A DNA stretch of 64,000 bases from Fusobacterium sp. FSA-380-WT-3A (GTDB taxonomy: Bacteria; Fusobacteriota; Fusobacteriia; Fusobacteriales; Fusobacteriaceae). Below the pieces are notes generated by a model, which was not told where the DNA came from, searched no databases, and saw only the letters and a program-made list of their open reading frames with translations. The stretch spans positions 310,001 through 374,000 of the forward strand of contig NZ_JABAFQ010000001.1 in NCBI RefSeq assembly GCF_012843705.1. Direction: 5' to 3'. Within the stretch, counting starts at the first letter, position 1. Each line of letters starts with the position of its first letter. The translations under genes and the position numbers were made by a program. This document shows, in pieces, positions 16,305 through 26,007 of this stretch.

Positions 16305-18863
16305 ATGAACCCAAATATGTTTACAGAAAATTCTATACTAGCTTTAAATGAAGCTAGAAGTTTGGCTATAAAATATAGTCAACAAACAATTAAACCTGAA
16401 ATTTTAGCCTTAGCACTTCTTACAAATAAAGAGGGACTAATTCCTAGAATTATTGAAAAAATGGGACTAAATACAGGTAATATTGTTAGAGAATTAGAAG
16501 GAGAAATTGATAGATTTCCAAAAGTTTCTGGTAATTCAGATGTAGGACTTGATATGGCAACAAATAAAGTTCTAATTGAAGCTGAAAATGAAATGAAAAA
16601 AATGGAAGACTCTTATATAAGTGTTGAACATATTTTCATTGCACTTTTAGAAGAAAGTAGAATTTTAAAAAGATTGATTGATTTAAAACAATTTAGAGAA
16701 ACTGTAAAAGCTGTTAGAGGAAATCAAAAAGTAGATTCTCAAAATCCAGAAGCAAAATATGAAGTTCTTGAAAAATATGCTAGAGATTTAGTAGAGCTTG
16801 CCCGTGAAGGTAAAATTGACCCAATAATTGGTAGGGATACAGAAATAAGAAGAACTATTCAAATTATTTCAAGAAGAACAAAAAACAATCCTATCCTTAT
16901 AGGAGAACCTGGTGTAGGTAAAACTGCTATTGCTGAAGGAATAGCTCAAAGAATTTTAAATGGTGATGTTCCTGAAAATCTAAAAAATAAAAAAATATTC
17001 TCACTTGATATGGGAGCTTTAATTGCTGGAGCTAAATATAGAGGAGAATTTGAAGAAAGATTAAAAGCAGTTCTTAAAGAAGTTGAGGAATCTCATGGAA
17101 ACATAATTCTATTCATTGATGAAATTCATACTATTGTTGGAGCTGGTAAAACAGATGGAGCCATGGATGCTGGTAACTTATTAAAACCTATGCTTGCTAG
17201 AGGAGAGGTAAAAGTTATTGGAGCTACTACTATAGATGAATATAGAAAATATATTGAAAAAGACCCAGCTCTTGAAAGAAGATTCCAAATTGTTATGGTT
17301 GATGAACCAAGTGTTGAAGATACAATTTCAGTTCTTAGAGGACTTAAAGAAAAATATGAAGTTTATCATGGAATTAGAATAAGTGATGGGGCTATTGTAT
17401 CAGCTGCTGTCCTAAGTGATAGATATATTTCTGATAGATTTTTACCAGATAAAGCTATTGACTTAATAGACGAAGCTGCTGCTATGATAAGAACAGAAAT
17501 TGATTCTATGCCTAGTGAATTAGATGAACTTACAAGAAAATCTATGCAACTTGAAATTGAGAGAGAAGCTCTAAAAAAAGAAGATGATGATGCTTCTAAA
17601 GAAAGACTAATAGCTCTTGAAAAAGAATTAGCTGAAATTAATTCTAAAAAATCTGTTTTAAAATCTCAATGGGATGTAGAAAAACAAGGTGTAGAAAAAG
17701 TTAAAAAGCTTAAAGCTGATATTGATAAAACTAAACTAGAAATTGAAAAAGCTGAAAGAGATTATGATTTAAATAAATTAGCAGAATTAAAATATGGTAA
17801 ACTTGCCACTCTTGAAAAACAATTAAAGACAGAACAAGAAGCTATCGAAAGTAAATTTAGTCATTCTTTATTAAAGTTGGAAGTAACTGATGAAGAAATT
17901 GCTGATATTGTTTCTAAATGGACAGGTATTCCTGTAAATAAATTAGTTGAAAGTGAAAAAGAAAAAATATTAAATCTTGAGAAATCTTTAAATGAAAGAG
18001 TTATGGGTCAAGAGGAAGCTGTAAAACTTGTAGCTGATACAATTTTAAGAGCTAGAGCTGGTTTAAAAGATAGTAGAAGACCTATTGGTTCATTTATCTT
18101 TTTAGGCCCTACTGGTGTAGGTAAAACTTATTTAGCTAAATCTCTTGCTTATAATTTATTTGATGATGAAGATAATATTGTAAGAATAGATATGAGTGAA
18201 TATATGGATAAGTTTTCAGTAACTAGACTTATAGGAGCACCTCCAGGATATGTAGGATATGAAGAAGGTGGACAATTAACAGAAGCTGTAAGAAGAAAAC
18301 CTTATTCTGTAATTCTATTTGATGAAATTGAAAAAGCTCATCCTGATGTATTTAATACGTTCTTGCAAATATTAGATGATGGTAGACTAACTGATGGACA
18401 AGGTAGATTAGTTGATTTTAAAAATACTTTAATTATTATGACATCTAATATAGGAAGTAATTTAATTTTGGAAGACCCTAATCTTTCTGAAGAAACAAAA
18501 GAAGCCGTTATGAAAATTATGAAGCAATCATTTAAACCTGAATTTTTAAATAGAATTGATGATATTATAATTTTCAAAAGCTTAGGTATTGAGTCTATAA
18601 GAAATATTGTAAAAGCTCTTTTAAATGATACTAAAAATAAATTAAAAGATAGATATATCACACTTAACTTTTCAGATGCTGTAATTGATTATTTAGCTAA
18701 AAATTCTTTTGACCCACAATATGGAGCAAGACCACTTAAAAGATTTATTCAAAAAGAGGTTGAAACTGAATTAGCTAAAAAAGTATTGGCTAATGAAATT
18801 AAAGATAAAAGTGAAGTTCTTGTAGATATTGAAAATGATAAAATAATTTTTAAAGTAAAATAA
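16305..18863 (+). CDS. clpB: ATP-dependent chaperone ClpB (disaggregase)
   Basis: An 852-residue Hsp100 protein that, with DnaK, pulls proteins out of aggregates. Clp N-domain repeats occupy residues 1-140; NBD1 has Walker [10 protein letters not shown] near 205 and Walker B LFIDEIHT; a coiled middle domain (about 400-520) is charged and helical, the feature separating ClpB from ClpA/ClpC; NBD2 has GPTGVGKTY near 600 and [10 protein letters not shown]. No ClpP-binding loop of the IGF type is visible. The start [10 protein letters not shown] follows a strong GGAGGAGG. It is a single-gene unit with its own upstream repeats and a downstream terminator. Confidence 0.96.
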   Translation: MNPNMFTENSILALNEARSLAIKYSQQTIKPEILALALLTNKEGLIPRIIEKMGLNTGNIVRELEGEIDRFPKVSGNSDVGLDMATNKVLIEAENEMKKMEDSYISVEHIFIALLEESRILKRLIDLKQFRETVKAVRGNQKVDSQNPEAKYEVLEKYARDLVELAREGKIDPIIGRDTEIRRTIQIISRRTKNNPILIGEPGVGKTAIAEGIAQRILNGDVPENLKNKKIFSLDMGALIAGAKYRGEFEERLKAVLKEVEESHGNIILFIDEIHTIVGAGKTDGAMDAGNLLKPMLARGEVKVIGATTIDEYRKYIEKDPALERRFQIVMVDEPSVEDTISVLRGLKEKYEVYHGIRISDGAIVSAAVLSDRYISDRFLPDKAIDLIDEAAAMIRTEIDSMPSELDELTRKSMQLEIEREALKKEDDDASKERLIALEKELAEINSKKSVLKSQWDVEKQGVEKVKKLKADIDKTKLEIEKAERDYDLNKLAELKYGKLATLEKQLKTEQEAIESKFSHSLLKLEVTDEEIADIVSKWTGIPVNKLVESEKEKILNLEKSLNERVMGQEEAVKLVADTILRARAGLKDSRRPIGSFIFLGPTGVGKTYLAKSLAYNLFDDEDNIVRIDMSEYMDKFSVTRLIGAPPGYVGYEEGGQLTEAVRRKPYSVILFDEIEKAHPDVFNTFLQILDDGRLTDGQGRLVDFKNTLIIMTSNIGSNLILEDPNLSEETKEAVMKIMKQSFKPEFLNRIDDIIIFKSLGIESIRNIVKALLNDTKNKLKDRYITLNFSDAVIDYLAKNSFDPQYGARPLKRFIQKEVETELAKKVLANEIKDKSEVLVDIENDKIIFKVK

Positions 18864-18886
18864 ATAAAAAATTAAATCATTTATAG

Positions 18887-18918
18887 AAAATGGATGTTGG
18901 AATAGGCATCCATTTTTT
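18887..18918 (+). terminator. Intrinsic terminator of clpB
   Basis: AAAATGGATG (18887-18896) pairs with CATCCATTTT (18907-18916), followed by T residues. Confidence 0.88.
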
Positions 18919-19042
18919 ATTAGATTATGTTATAATTTAATAAATAACAATCTTATTATTTTATTAATTTTAATGATTTAATATATCATTTATAAGATTT
19001 ATATTTTATAAAAATGTATACTAAAATCAGGAGGTAGAAATT

Positions 19043-19867
19043 ATGTTAAAAATACAAACTCTTTTGGAAAATGAGAATTCAAGAAATCATTCTCTCCTAT
19101 CAGAACATGGACTTTCTTTTTTTATAACTATTGATGATAAAAAGCTTTTATTTGACTGTAGTGGGGGAGATAAATTTATAAAAAATGCTGAAAAATTAGG
19201 TATTAATTTAAATGAAGTAGATACAGTTATATTAAGCCATTCGCATTATGACCATTGTTGTGGATTTCTTGATTTGATAAAACATTTTAAAATTTTAAAA
19301 CTTATAACAGGACATAATTTTTTCAATACTAAATATTCTTTTGATGGGGTAAAATACACATATTTAGGTTGTGGTTTTGATAAAAAATTGTTAGAAAAAA
19401 ATACTATTGAACATATAGAGTGTGGGGATATTTTAAAGCTTCATAATAATATATTTTTAATTGGAAATTTTAACAGAAAATTTGATTTTGAAAAAAGTCC
19501 TGACAGATTTGTTATAGAGACAAATGAAAAATTTAGAAAAGATGATTTTGGAGATGAAATTTGCTTAGTAATAAATACAGAAAAAGGTCTAATTGTAATT
19601 ACAGGTTGTTCACATCCTGGTATTTTAAACATACTTACTACTATACAACAAAGATTAAATAAAAATATATATGCTGTTTTTGGAGGTACTCATTTAGTTG
19701 AAGCTGATGAAATCCGTTGTTTAAAAACTATAGAAGAAATGGAAAAATTAAAAATAAATATTGTTGGATTTTCTCACTGTTCTGGAGAATTAATTTTAAA
19801 TTTAATAAAAGAAAATAAAAATTTTGTAAGTTGTAGGTTAAATACTGGTGATATGATAAAAATTTAA
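19043..19867 (+). CDS. MBL-fold metallo-hydrolase
   Basis: A 274-residue cytosolic metallo-beta-lactamase-fold protein. The metal site motif HSHYDHCCGF is near residue 66; further ligands are expected in GCSHPGILN (about 190), GGTHLV (about 217) and FSHCSGE. The combination of N-terminal LLENENSRNHSLLSEHGLSFFI with GCSHPG and FGGTHL is that of the dihydropterin-ribofuranosyl-aminobenzene-phosphate-synthase-like branch, whose bacterial members have no agreed function. It has its own ribosome site and a strong terminator and stands as a single-gene unit. Confidence 0.82.
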   Translation: MLKIQTLLENENSRNHSLLSEHGLSFFITIDDKKLLFDCSGGDKFIKNAEKLGINLNEVDTVILSHSHYDHCCGFLDLIKHFKILKLITGHNFFNTKYSFDGVKYTYLGCGFDKKLLEKNTIEHIECGDILKLHNNIFLIGNFNRKFDFEKSPDRFVIETNEKFRKDDFGDEICLVINTEKGLIVITGCSHPGILNILTTIQQRLNKNIYAVFGGTHLVEADEIRCLKTIEEMEKLKINIVGFSHCSGELILNLIKENKNFVSCRLNTGDMIKI

Positions 19868-19886
19868 TATCAGTATATTTGTATAC

Positions 19887-19930
19887 ATATCGACAATATA
19901 TAAAAATTATATATTGTCGATATTTTTTTT
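19887..19930 (+). terminator. Intrinsic terminator of the MBL hydrolase gene
   Basis: A 17-bp perfect stem, 19887-19903 with 19907-19923 (core ATCGACAATATAT), three-base loop, then T8. Confidence 0.93.
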
Positions 19931-20006
19931 ATATTTGAAAAAGGGTTTAAAATATTATAGTATTTATATAATTTTAAAATTTTACAATTGAAAGGGGAAG
20001 AAAAAT

Positions 20007-21191
20007 ATGACAGAAATAGTTAAAATTTCAAATGAATATTTTGAAGAAATAAATACTCTAAGAAAATATTTTCATGAAAATCCAGAATTAAGTAATAAAG
20101 AATTTAATACAACTAAAATTATTACTGAAAAATTATTAGAATACGGATTAGAAATAGAAAATATTGGTTTAAAAACAGGAGTAAGTGCTATTTTAAAAGG
20201 AAAGTATCCTGGTAAAACTGTAATTATCAGAGAAGATATAGATGCTCTTCCTATGCAGGAAAATACAGGATTAGATTATTCATCAAAAATAAATGGAGTA
20301 TGTCATTCATGTGGACATGATTTACATATAGCCACTTCACTTCTTTGTGCTAAAGTATTAAAGAATTTTAAAGATGAATTACATGGAAATATAAGATTTT
20401 TATTTCAACCAGCTGAAGAAACAGCTGAAGGAGCAAGAGAGATGATTAAGTGTGGAGTTATGAATCTATCTCCAAAAGCAGATTGTATTATAGGAGTGCA
20501 TACTTCACCTGATATTCCTGTTGGAATGGTAGGTATAAAAAAAGGACCTGCCAATGCTTCTTGTGATACTTTTAAAATAAAAGTTTTTGGAACTGGAGGA
20601 CATGGAGCACATCCTTACAGATGTGTTGACCCTATAGTTATTGCTTCATATTTAGTAACTCAATTACAAACTATAGTTTCTAGAGAAACTCAAGCTGTAT
20701 ATCCTGCAGTAATAACAATTGGAATGATTCATGGAGGTACTGCTCCTAATATAATTCCATCAGAAGTTGAACTTCAAGGAAATATTCGTACTTTTAATGA
20801 AAAAGAAAGAGAAAAAATCTTAAATTCTGTTGAAAGAATTTCAAAAGGAGTTGCTGAAAGTATGAGAGGACATGCTGAAGTAGAAATAATGAGAGGAATT
20901 CCAGTTTTATTAAATGATAATGAAATTGCAGATATTTTAATAAAAGCCGTTTCTAAATCTCTTGGAAAAGATAAAATATTTAATATTGAACTTCCTTCTC
21001 CTGGGTCTGATGATTTTGCTTGTTTCCTAGAATTTTGTCCAGGAATGCAATTTAGAATAGGAACTGCTAATGATGACCCAAATTCAAGATGTGGATTACA
21101 TAGTCCAAAAAATATTTTTGATAGTAGAGGATTTTTAGCTGGTGCTATAGCTATGTCACAATATGTAATAGAATATTTAAACAACAAATAA
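20007..21191 (+). CDS. M20-family amidohydrolase (N-acyl amino acid / hippurate hydrolase type)
   Basis: A 394-residue zinc aminoacylase-like enzyme that cleaves an acyl group from an amino acid or related amide. Metal ligands are visible in CHSCGHDLHIA, in the catalytic Glu pair PAEETAEGA, in GVHTSPDIPVG and in the C-terminal GSDDFA. The dimerisation-domain histidine is in GTGGHGAHP. The length fits the AbgB/HipO/YxeP class. The next gene, 17 bases downstream, is a YfcC-type carrier, so substrate import and deacylation are coupled. The particular substrate is unknown. Confidence 0.9.
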   Translation: MTEIVKISNEYFEEINTLRKYFHENPELSNKEFNTTKIITEKLLEYGLEIENIGLKTGVSAILKGKYPGKTVIIREDIDALPMQENTGLDYSSKINGVCHSCGHDLHIATSLLCAKVLKNFKDELHGNIRFLFQPAEETAEGAREMIKCGVMNLSPKADCIIGVHTSPDIPVGMVGIKKGPANASCDTFKIKVFGTGGHGAHPYRCVDPIVIASYLVTQLQTIVSRETQAVYPAVITIGMIHGGTAPNIIPSEVELQGNIRTFNEKEREKILNSVERISKGVAESMRGHAEVEIMRGIPVLLNDNEIADILIKAVSKSLGKDKIFNIELPSPGSDDFACFLEFCPGMQFRIGTANDDPNSRCGLHSPKNIFDSRGFLAGAIAMSQYVIEYLNNK

Positions 21192-21208
21192 TTTTTAGGA
21201 GGTAACTT

Positions 21209-22615
21209 ATGAAAGAACAAAAAAAATTTCATTTTCCAGGTACATGTGCCTTATTATTTATGATAATTATTGTAGCCACAATTTTAACTTGGGTTATTCC
21301 TGCTGGAAAATTTGATACAGAAAAAGTTGGAAATATCACAAGAGTTATTCCAGGAACATTTCATTTTATAGAAAGAACTCCTCAAGGAATTTGGGCAGTT
21401 TTTAATGCTGTTGTTATTGGATTTTTTAAAGCTTCTAAATTAATGACTATGATAATGTTTGTAGGGGCTGCTATATATCTATTAGAAAAAACAAAAACAA
21501 TAGAATTAGCTTTTACTAAATTGACTAAGAATAGAAGTATTAATGACTCATTTATTGTATTTTCTATTATGTTATTTATGACAATTGGTGGAGCAGCTGG
21601 AGTTTTTGCAAATCCAACAGTTGCTCTTATTCCTATTGGAATTTTATTGACAACTGCTATGGGATTAGATAAAGCTTCTGGATTTTTAATGGTTTATTTA
21701 GGAGCATATTCTGGATTTAATGTTGGTTGGGCAAATTCTTCAACATTAGCTGTAGCTCATCCTATTGCTGAATTACCTATTTTCTCTGGATTTAATGTAA
21801 GAGTTATCATACATATTATAAACTTTATATTTAATTTCATATTTGTTATGTGGTACATAAAATCTATTAGAAAAAATCCTAAAAATAGTTTAAATTATGA
21901 AGAAGGAATGAAAACAGAAGATTATATGGGAATACATATTGACGATAATCAAGAAAAAGAAGAATTTACATGGAAACACGCAATTTCTTTAGTAGCTACT
22001 TTAGTAGCAATTGCTATTATATTAATTGGAGCAACTAAATATGGGTGGAGTAATGACCATTTTTCTACTGTATTCTTTATGTTATCTCTATTTATAGGTT
22101 TAGTACATGGATTAGGGTTAAATGGTACTATTCAAATGTTCTTAAAAGGTTGTGCTAGTATGATTAATGCTGCTTTTATAGTTGGATTTGCAAATGGAAT
22201 TTCTATTATATTAGCAGACGGAAATATACTAAATACTATTGTTTATGGATTATCAATTCCTATGGAAAAAATGGGAACTGTAATAGGAGCTAATTTTATG
22301 TTTATAGCAAATCTTATTATTAACTTATTTATTCCTTCTGGTTCTGGACAAGCAGCAGCAGTTATGCCTATAATGGTTCCAGTAGCTGACTTAGCTGGGA
22401 TAACAAGACAAGTAGCCGTTCAAGCATTCCAATTTGGTGATGGTTTCTCTAACTGTATTTATCCAACTGCTGGAACATTAATGGGTTCTCTAGGAATAGC
22501 TGGAGTCGCTTGGAATAGATATGCAAAAAAATTCTTACCTCTTATAATAGTTCAAATCATATTCTCTTTTGTATGTTTGACAATTCTTCAATCAATTGGT
22601 TGGACTGGTTTATAA
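21209..22615 (+). CDS. YfcC/DcuC-family membrane carrier
   Basis: A 468-residue polytopic inner-membrane protein with ten to twelve helices. It opens with TWVIPAGKFDTEK after the first helix, the hallmark of YfcC-type carriers (C4-dicarboxylate anaerobic carrier superfamily). NPTVALIPIGI and the C-terminal IPSGSGQAAAVMPIMVPVAD are the paired hairpin motifs typical of the fold. Relatives often sit beside amidohydrolases or arginine/peptide catabolic genes, as here, and are thought to import the amide or amino-acid substrate. Co-transcribed with the upstream gene and closed by the 22641 terminator. Confidence 0.87.
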   Translation: MKEQKKFHFPGTCALLFMIIIVATILTWVIPAGKFDTEKVGNITRVIPGTFHFIERTPQGIWAVFNAVVIGFFKASKLMTMIMFVGAAIYLLEKTKTIELAFTKLTKNRSINDSFIVFSIMLFMTIGGAAGVFANPTVALIPIGILLTTAMGLDKASGFLMVYLGAYSGFNVGWANSSTLAVAHPIAELPIFSGFNVRVIIHIINFIFNFIFVMWYIKSIRKNPKNSLNYEEGMKTEDYMGIHIDDNQEKEEFTWKHAISLVATLVAIAIILIGATKYGWSNDHFSTVFFMLSLFIGLVHGLGLNGTIQMFLKGCASMINAAFIVGFANGISIILADGNILNTIVYGLSIPMEKMGTVIGANFMFIANLIINLFIPSGSGQAAAVMPIMVPVADLAGITRQVAVQAFQFGDGFSNCIYPTAGTLMGSLGIAGVAWNRYAKKFLPLIIVQIIFSFVCLTILQSIGWTGL

Positions 22616-22640
22616 AATATCATTATAAGAAATGATTCCT

Positions 22641-22674
22641 AAAAATAAAGGAAGTATTGCTTCCTTTATTTTTG
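22641..22674 (+). terminator. Intrinsic terminator after the amidohydrolase-YfcC pair
   Basis: AAAAATAAAGGAAG (22641-22654) pairs perfectly with CTTCCTTTATTTTT (22660-22673), five-base loop. Confidence 0.92.
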
Positions 22675-22772
22675 TATAAATCAGTATTTTAATTTAATTA
22701 AAAAATTTTGTTTAATACTTTTAAATTGTTAAAATATTTTTATAAAATAAAAAAATTATGGAGGATTAATTT

Positions 22773-23696
22773 ATGAAAGATTTAAAAGAAAAATGTAAAA
22801 TTGCTGTTGTTCAAGGGACTCCAGTATTATTTAACAAAGAAAAATGTATAGAAAAAATTATTAATTTCATTAAAGAAAGTTCTAAAAAAAATACTGAACT
22901 TATTGTTTTTCCTGAACTTTTTGTACCAGGGTATCCTTACGGGATGACTTTTGGTTTTACTGTTGGTAGTAGAAAAGAATTTGGAAGAAAAGATTGGAAG
23001 AAATATTATGATAATTCTATAGTTATTCCTGGTCCTGAAACTGATAAAATTGCTAAAACAGCAAAAAAATTTAATATGTATGTAAGTGTTGGGGTATCAG
23101 AAAGAGATTTAGAAACAGCAACACTTTATAATAGTAATATTATTTTTTCTCCAAATGGAGAAATTTTATCTGTACATAGAAAATTAAAACCAACAGGTAG
23201 TGAGAGAGTAGTTTGGGGAGATGCAAATAAAAATTATTTCCCTGTATGTAATACTCCTTGGGGGAATATAGGAAATTTAATTTGTTGGGAAAGTTATATG
23301 CCTTTAGCAAGGGTAGCTTTATATGAAAAAGGTGTGACTATATATATTTCTCCTAATACAAATGATAATGAAGAGTGGCAACATACTATAAAACATATTG
23401 CTATTGAAGGACATTGTTATTTTATAAATTCAAATATGTTTTTTAAAAAAGAAGATTATCCTAAAGATTTACTTTCAAAAGAAGAAATTGATAAATTAGA
23501 TGATATAGTTTGTAGAGGAGGAAGTTGTATTGTAGACCCCTATGGACATTATGAAACAGAACCTATTTGGGACAAAGAAGAAATAATCTATGCTGAATTA
23601 GATATGGAAAAAGTTCCTATGAGTAGAATGGAGTTTGATGCTTGTGGACATTATTCAAGACCAGATGTTTTACAATTAAAAATTGATGATAAATAA
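22773..23696 (+). CDS. Nitrilase (aliphatic/aromatic nitrilase branch of the CN-hydrolase superfamily)
   Basis: A 307-residue enzyme with the complete catalytic set: Glu48 in FPELFVPGYP, Lys137 in HRKLKPTGSER and Cys171 in LICWESYMPLAR. The strings HRKLKPT followed by ER and WGD, and CWE around the nucleophile, are typical of true nitrilases (R-CN to acid and ammonia) rather than of omega-amidases or NAD synthetase domains. The gene lies after a terminator, between two transporter genes. The substrate is unknown; aldoxime-derived or amino-acid-derived nitriles are plausible in a gut or plant-matter habitat. Calling it a nitrilase is a motif-based inference. Confidence 0.85.
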   Translation: MKDLKEKCKIAVVQGTPVLFNKEKCIEKIINFIKESSKKNTELIVFPELFVPGYPYGMTFGFTVGSRKEFGRKDWKKYYDNSIVIPGPETDKIAKTAKKFNMYVSVGVSERDLETATLYNSNIIFSPNGEILSVHRKLKPTGSERVVWGDANKNYFPVCNTPWGNIGNLICWESYMPLARVALYEKGVTIYISPNTNDNEEWQHTIKHIAIEGHCYFINSNMFFKKEDYPKDLLSKEEIDKLDDIVCRGGSCIVDPYGHYETEPIWDKEEIIYAELDMEKVPMSRMEFDACGHYSRPDVLQLKIDDK

Positions 23697-23765
23697 TATT
23701 CTTTTTAATTTTTGAATGTGGTATAATGTATACATAAATAATAAAAACTCTTGGAGGTGAGTTTT

Positions 23766-24833
23766 ATGTATTTTATAATCACATTGTTAATTGGACTAAT
23801 AGGAGCTAAAATAGCATTAAAATATAATATTCCTGCTGGGGCTATGATTGGTTCTCTTTTTGCTGTAGCTTTTTTTAATGTTCTAACTAATAAAGCAGAC
23901 CTCCCTCAATCATATAAAATAATAACTCAAATTTCCACAGGAACTTTTATTGGAGCTAAAATAACAGCTCAAGATGTAAAAGGATTGAAGAAAATTTTTA
24001 TTCCAAGTTTAATAATGGTTATTTTAATGGCATTTTTTAATTTTGGAATGGGATATTTTATATATAAAACAACAAATATAGATATTGTAACAGCTCTTTT
24101 TGCTACTTCTCCTGGTGGAATAGCTGATATAACAATAATTGCTTATGACTTTGGAGCTGAATCATCAAAAGTTGCTTTACTTCAAATGATTCGTTTGATA
24201 TCTGTAGTAGGAATAATTCCAACACTTATAAAGATTTTATCAAAAAAATTTAAAAGAAGAGCTAATAGAAATTTAAATGAAAAAATTTTAGAAAAAGATT
24301 CTACAGAAAATAAAAAAATTTTTTCTAAAAAAGAAAATTTACAAAGAATTTTTTTAACTTTAAGTATAGGAACTCTTGGAGGAATATTAGGATATATTTT
24401 AAAAATTCCATCTGGAGCAATGACTTTATCTATGATTGTAATTGCTATTTACAATATAATTTTTGATAAAGCTTATATGCCTATAAAATTAAGACAACTT
24501 ATACAAGTTTTAGCTGGAGCTTTAATAGGGGCTAAAATGACTATGAAAGATTTAGTAAGTTTAAAAGAGATATTTATTCCTGTTTTTATAGTTATAATAG
24601 GATTTTGTATAATGAATTTAGTTTTAGGAATTTTAATTTATAAAATTACTGATTTTGATGTTGAAACTTCTCTTTTTGCTGCTTCTCCTGGTGGAATGTC
24701 TGATATGTCTATAATTGCCAGTGAAATGGGAGCAGATACACCAAAAGTTGCTACAATGCAATTTTTTAGGCTTGTTACTGTTGTTGCTATATATCCAATA
24801 TTAATAAGTTTTATAAAAAATTTATTTGTATAG
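23766..24833 (+). CDS. AbrB-family membrane protein with duplicated repeat
   Basis: A 355-residue inner-membrane protein of the AbrB/ammonia-monooxygenase-like family (PF05145 type). The two halves repeat: ATSPGGIADITIIA in the first and AASPGGMSDMSIIA in the second, and likewise IPAGAMIGSLF and IPSGAMTLSMI, GTFIGAKIT and GALIGAKMT. The hydrophilic linker (about 165-200) is Lys-rich. Some relatives act as small-molecule exporters or importers; none is well defined. A TTG at 23751 is in frame, but GGAGGTGAG points to the ATG at 23766. TATAAT lies at 23722-23727, so it may have its own promoter downstream of the nitrilase gene. Confidence 0.82.
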   Translation: MYFIITLLIGLIGAKIALKYNIPAGAMIGSLFAVAFFNVLTNKADLPQSYKIITQISTGTFIGAKITAQDVKGLKKIFIPSLIMVILMAFFNFGMGYFIYKTTNIDIVTALFATSPGGIADITIIAYDFGAESSKVALLQMIRLISVVGIIPTLIKILSKKFKRRANRNLNEKILEKDSTENKKIFSKKENLQRIFLTLSIGTLGGILGYILKIPSGAMTLSMIVIAIYNIIFDKAYMPIKLRQLIQVLAGALIGAKMTMKDLVSLKEIFIPVFIVIIGFCIMNLVLGILIYKITDFDVETSLFAASPGGMSDMSIIASEMGADTPKVATMQFFRLVTVVAIYPILISFIKNLFV

Positions 24834-24836
24834 TTT

Positions 24837-24900
24837 AAAAAAGAAATTGTAAAAAAATTTTAGTTAATTACTTAAAATTTTAATAACAATTTCTTTTTTT
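24837..24900 (+). terminator. Intrinsic terminator with long interrupted stem
   Basis: AAAAAAGAAATTGT (24837-24850) pairs with ACAATTTCTTTTTT (24886-24899); the interior adds AAAATTTTA-like pairing. Confidence 0.85.
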
Positions 24901-25023
24901 ATATTTATTTTATAATCTTATTTTCTATAGATAAAATTTCTTAAGAATTATCTTTGAAAATATTATTAAATATTATATAATATATTTGTTGATGATAATT
25001 TAAAAATTAGGAAGTGAAATAAT

Positions 25024-25275
25024 ATGGATAAAGAGCAAATCTGTATAATAAAAAAAATTATAGCTGAACAATTAGATATAGATGAAATTGAAATAAAAAA
25101 TACTTCTAATTTATTCGATGAATTAGGCGCTGATTCTTTTGATATAGCTAATATTATAAGTGAAATTGAAATAAAATTTGAAATATCTATTCCATATACA
25201 GAAGCTAAACATATTAGAAAAATGGATGAACTTTTAAATCATATCAATGATAAATTAAAAAAATTGGAGAAATAA
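25024..25275 (+). CDS. Acyl carrier protein
   Basis: An 83-residue acidic four-helix protein. The phosphopantetheine attachment serine lies in LGADSFDIANI (about residue 38). Sequence around it (LFDELGADS) is that of ordinary fatty-acid type ACPs, but the N- and C-terminal parts are Lys- and Ile-rich and diverged, so it is probably an accessory ACP rather than the housekeeping AcpP. Its stop codon overlaps the start of tcdA by one base (TAATG), indicating translational coupling to a tRNA-modification gene. Confidence 0.86.
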   Translation: MDKEQICIIKKIIAEQLDIDEIEIKNTSNLFDELGADSFDIANIISEIEIKFEISIPYTEAKHIRKMDELLNHINDKLKKLEK

Positions 25276-25982
25276 TGTTATTTAAAAGAGAAGAATTGCT
25301 TATAGGAAAAGAAAATTTAGATAAACTAAAAAATTCTCATGTACTAGTTTTTGGACTTGGAGGTGTTGGAGGATTTGTAGTAGAAGGTTTAGTAAGAGGA
25401 GGTATAGGTGAGTTAACAATTGTTGATTATGATACTGTTGACATTACTAATATAAATAGGCAAATAATAGCTACTACAAAAACTATAGGAAAATTAAAAA
25501 CAGAACTTATTTATGAAAGAGCAAAATCAATTAATCCTAATATTAAAATAAATTCTATCAGTGAAAAATATTTAAAAGAAAATAAAGATATGTTTTTTCA
25601 AAATAAAAAATATGATTATATTGTAGATGCAATAGATATGGTTTCTTCAAAACTTAGTATAATTGAAGAAGCTAATAAATTAAATATCCCTATTATTTCT
25701 TCTATGGGAACAGGTAATAAATTAGACCCTTTAAAATTAGAAATTGCAGATATAAGTAAAACTTCTGTTTGTCCTTTAGCAAGAGTAATTAGAAAAGAGG
25801 TAAAAAATAGAGGAATAAAAAGACTTAAAGTTCTTTATTCTAAAGAAGAACCAAAAAAACCTTTAAATGAAGACAATAGTAGAGAAAAATCTGTCAATGT
25901 TGGAAGTATATCTTTTGTACCTTCTGTAGCTGGACTTATAATTGCTGGTGAAGTGATAAAAGATATTTGTAATATAAAATAA
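25275..25982 (+). CDS. tcdA: tRNA threonylcarbamoyladenosine dehydratase TcdA (ThiF/E1-like)
   Basis: A 235-residue E1-like adenylating enzyme that cyclises t6A37 of ANN-decoding tRNAs. The nucleotide loop is FGLGGVGGFVVEGLVRGGI near residue 30, then DYDTVDITNINRQI (the R of NxNRQ contacts ATP), KxxVDAIDMVSSK-type sequence, and GSISFVPSVAGL near the C-terminus, all characteristic of TcdA (CsdL) rather than of ThiF or MoeB. It lacks the Cys-x2-Cys zinc pairs of ThiF. It overlaps the ACP gene by one base, and a flavodoxin gene follows. Confidence 0.88.
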   Translation: MLFKREELLIGKENLDKLKNSHVLVFGLGGVGGFVVEGLVRGGIGELTIVDYDTVDITNINRQIIATTKTIGKLKTELIYERAKSINPNIKINSISEKYLKENKDMFFQNKKYDYIVDAIDMVSSKLSIIEEANKLNIPIISSMGTGNKLDPLKLEIADISKTSVCPLARVIRKEVKNRGIKRLKVLYSKEEPKKPLNEDNSREKSVNVGSISFVPSVAGLIIAGEVIKDICNIK

Positions 25983-26007
25983 TAAAATAAGAAAGGAAAT
26001 TAAATAT

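Noticed and set aside
20774-21232. A 152-codon minus-strand ORF
   Set aside because: It lies opposite the M20 amidohydrolase, has no ribosome site, and the sense protein is clearly conserved.
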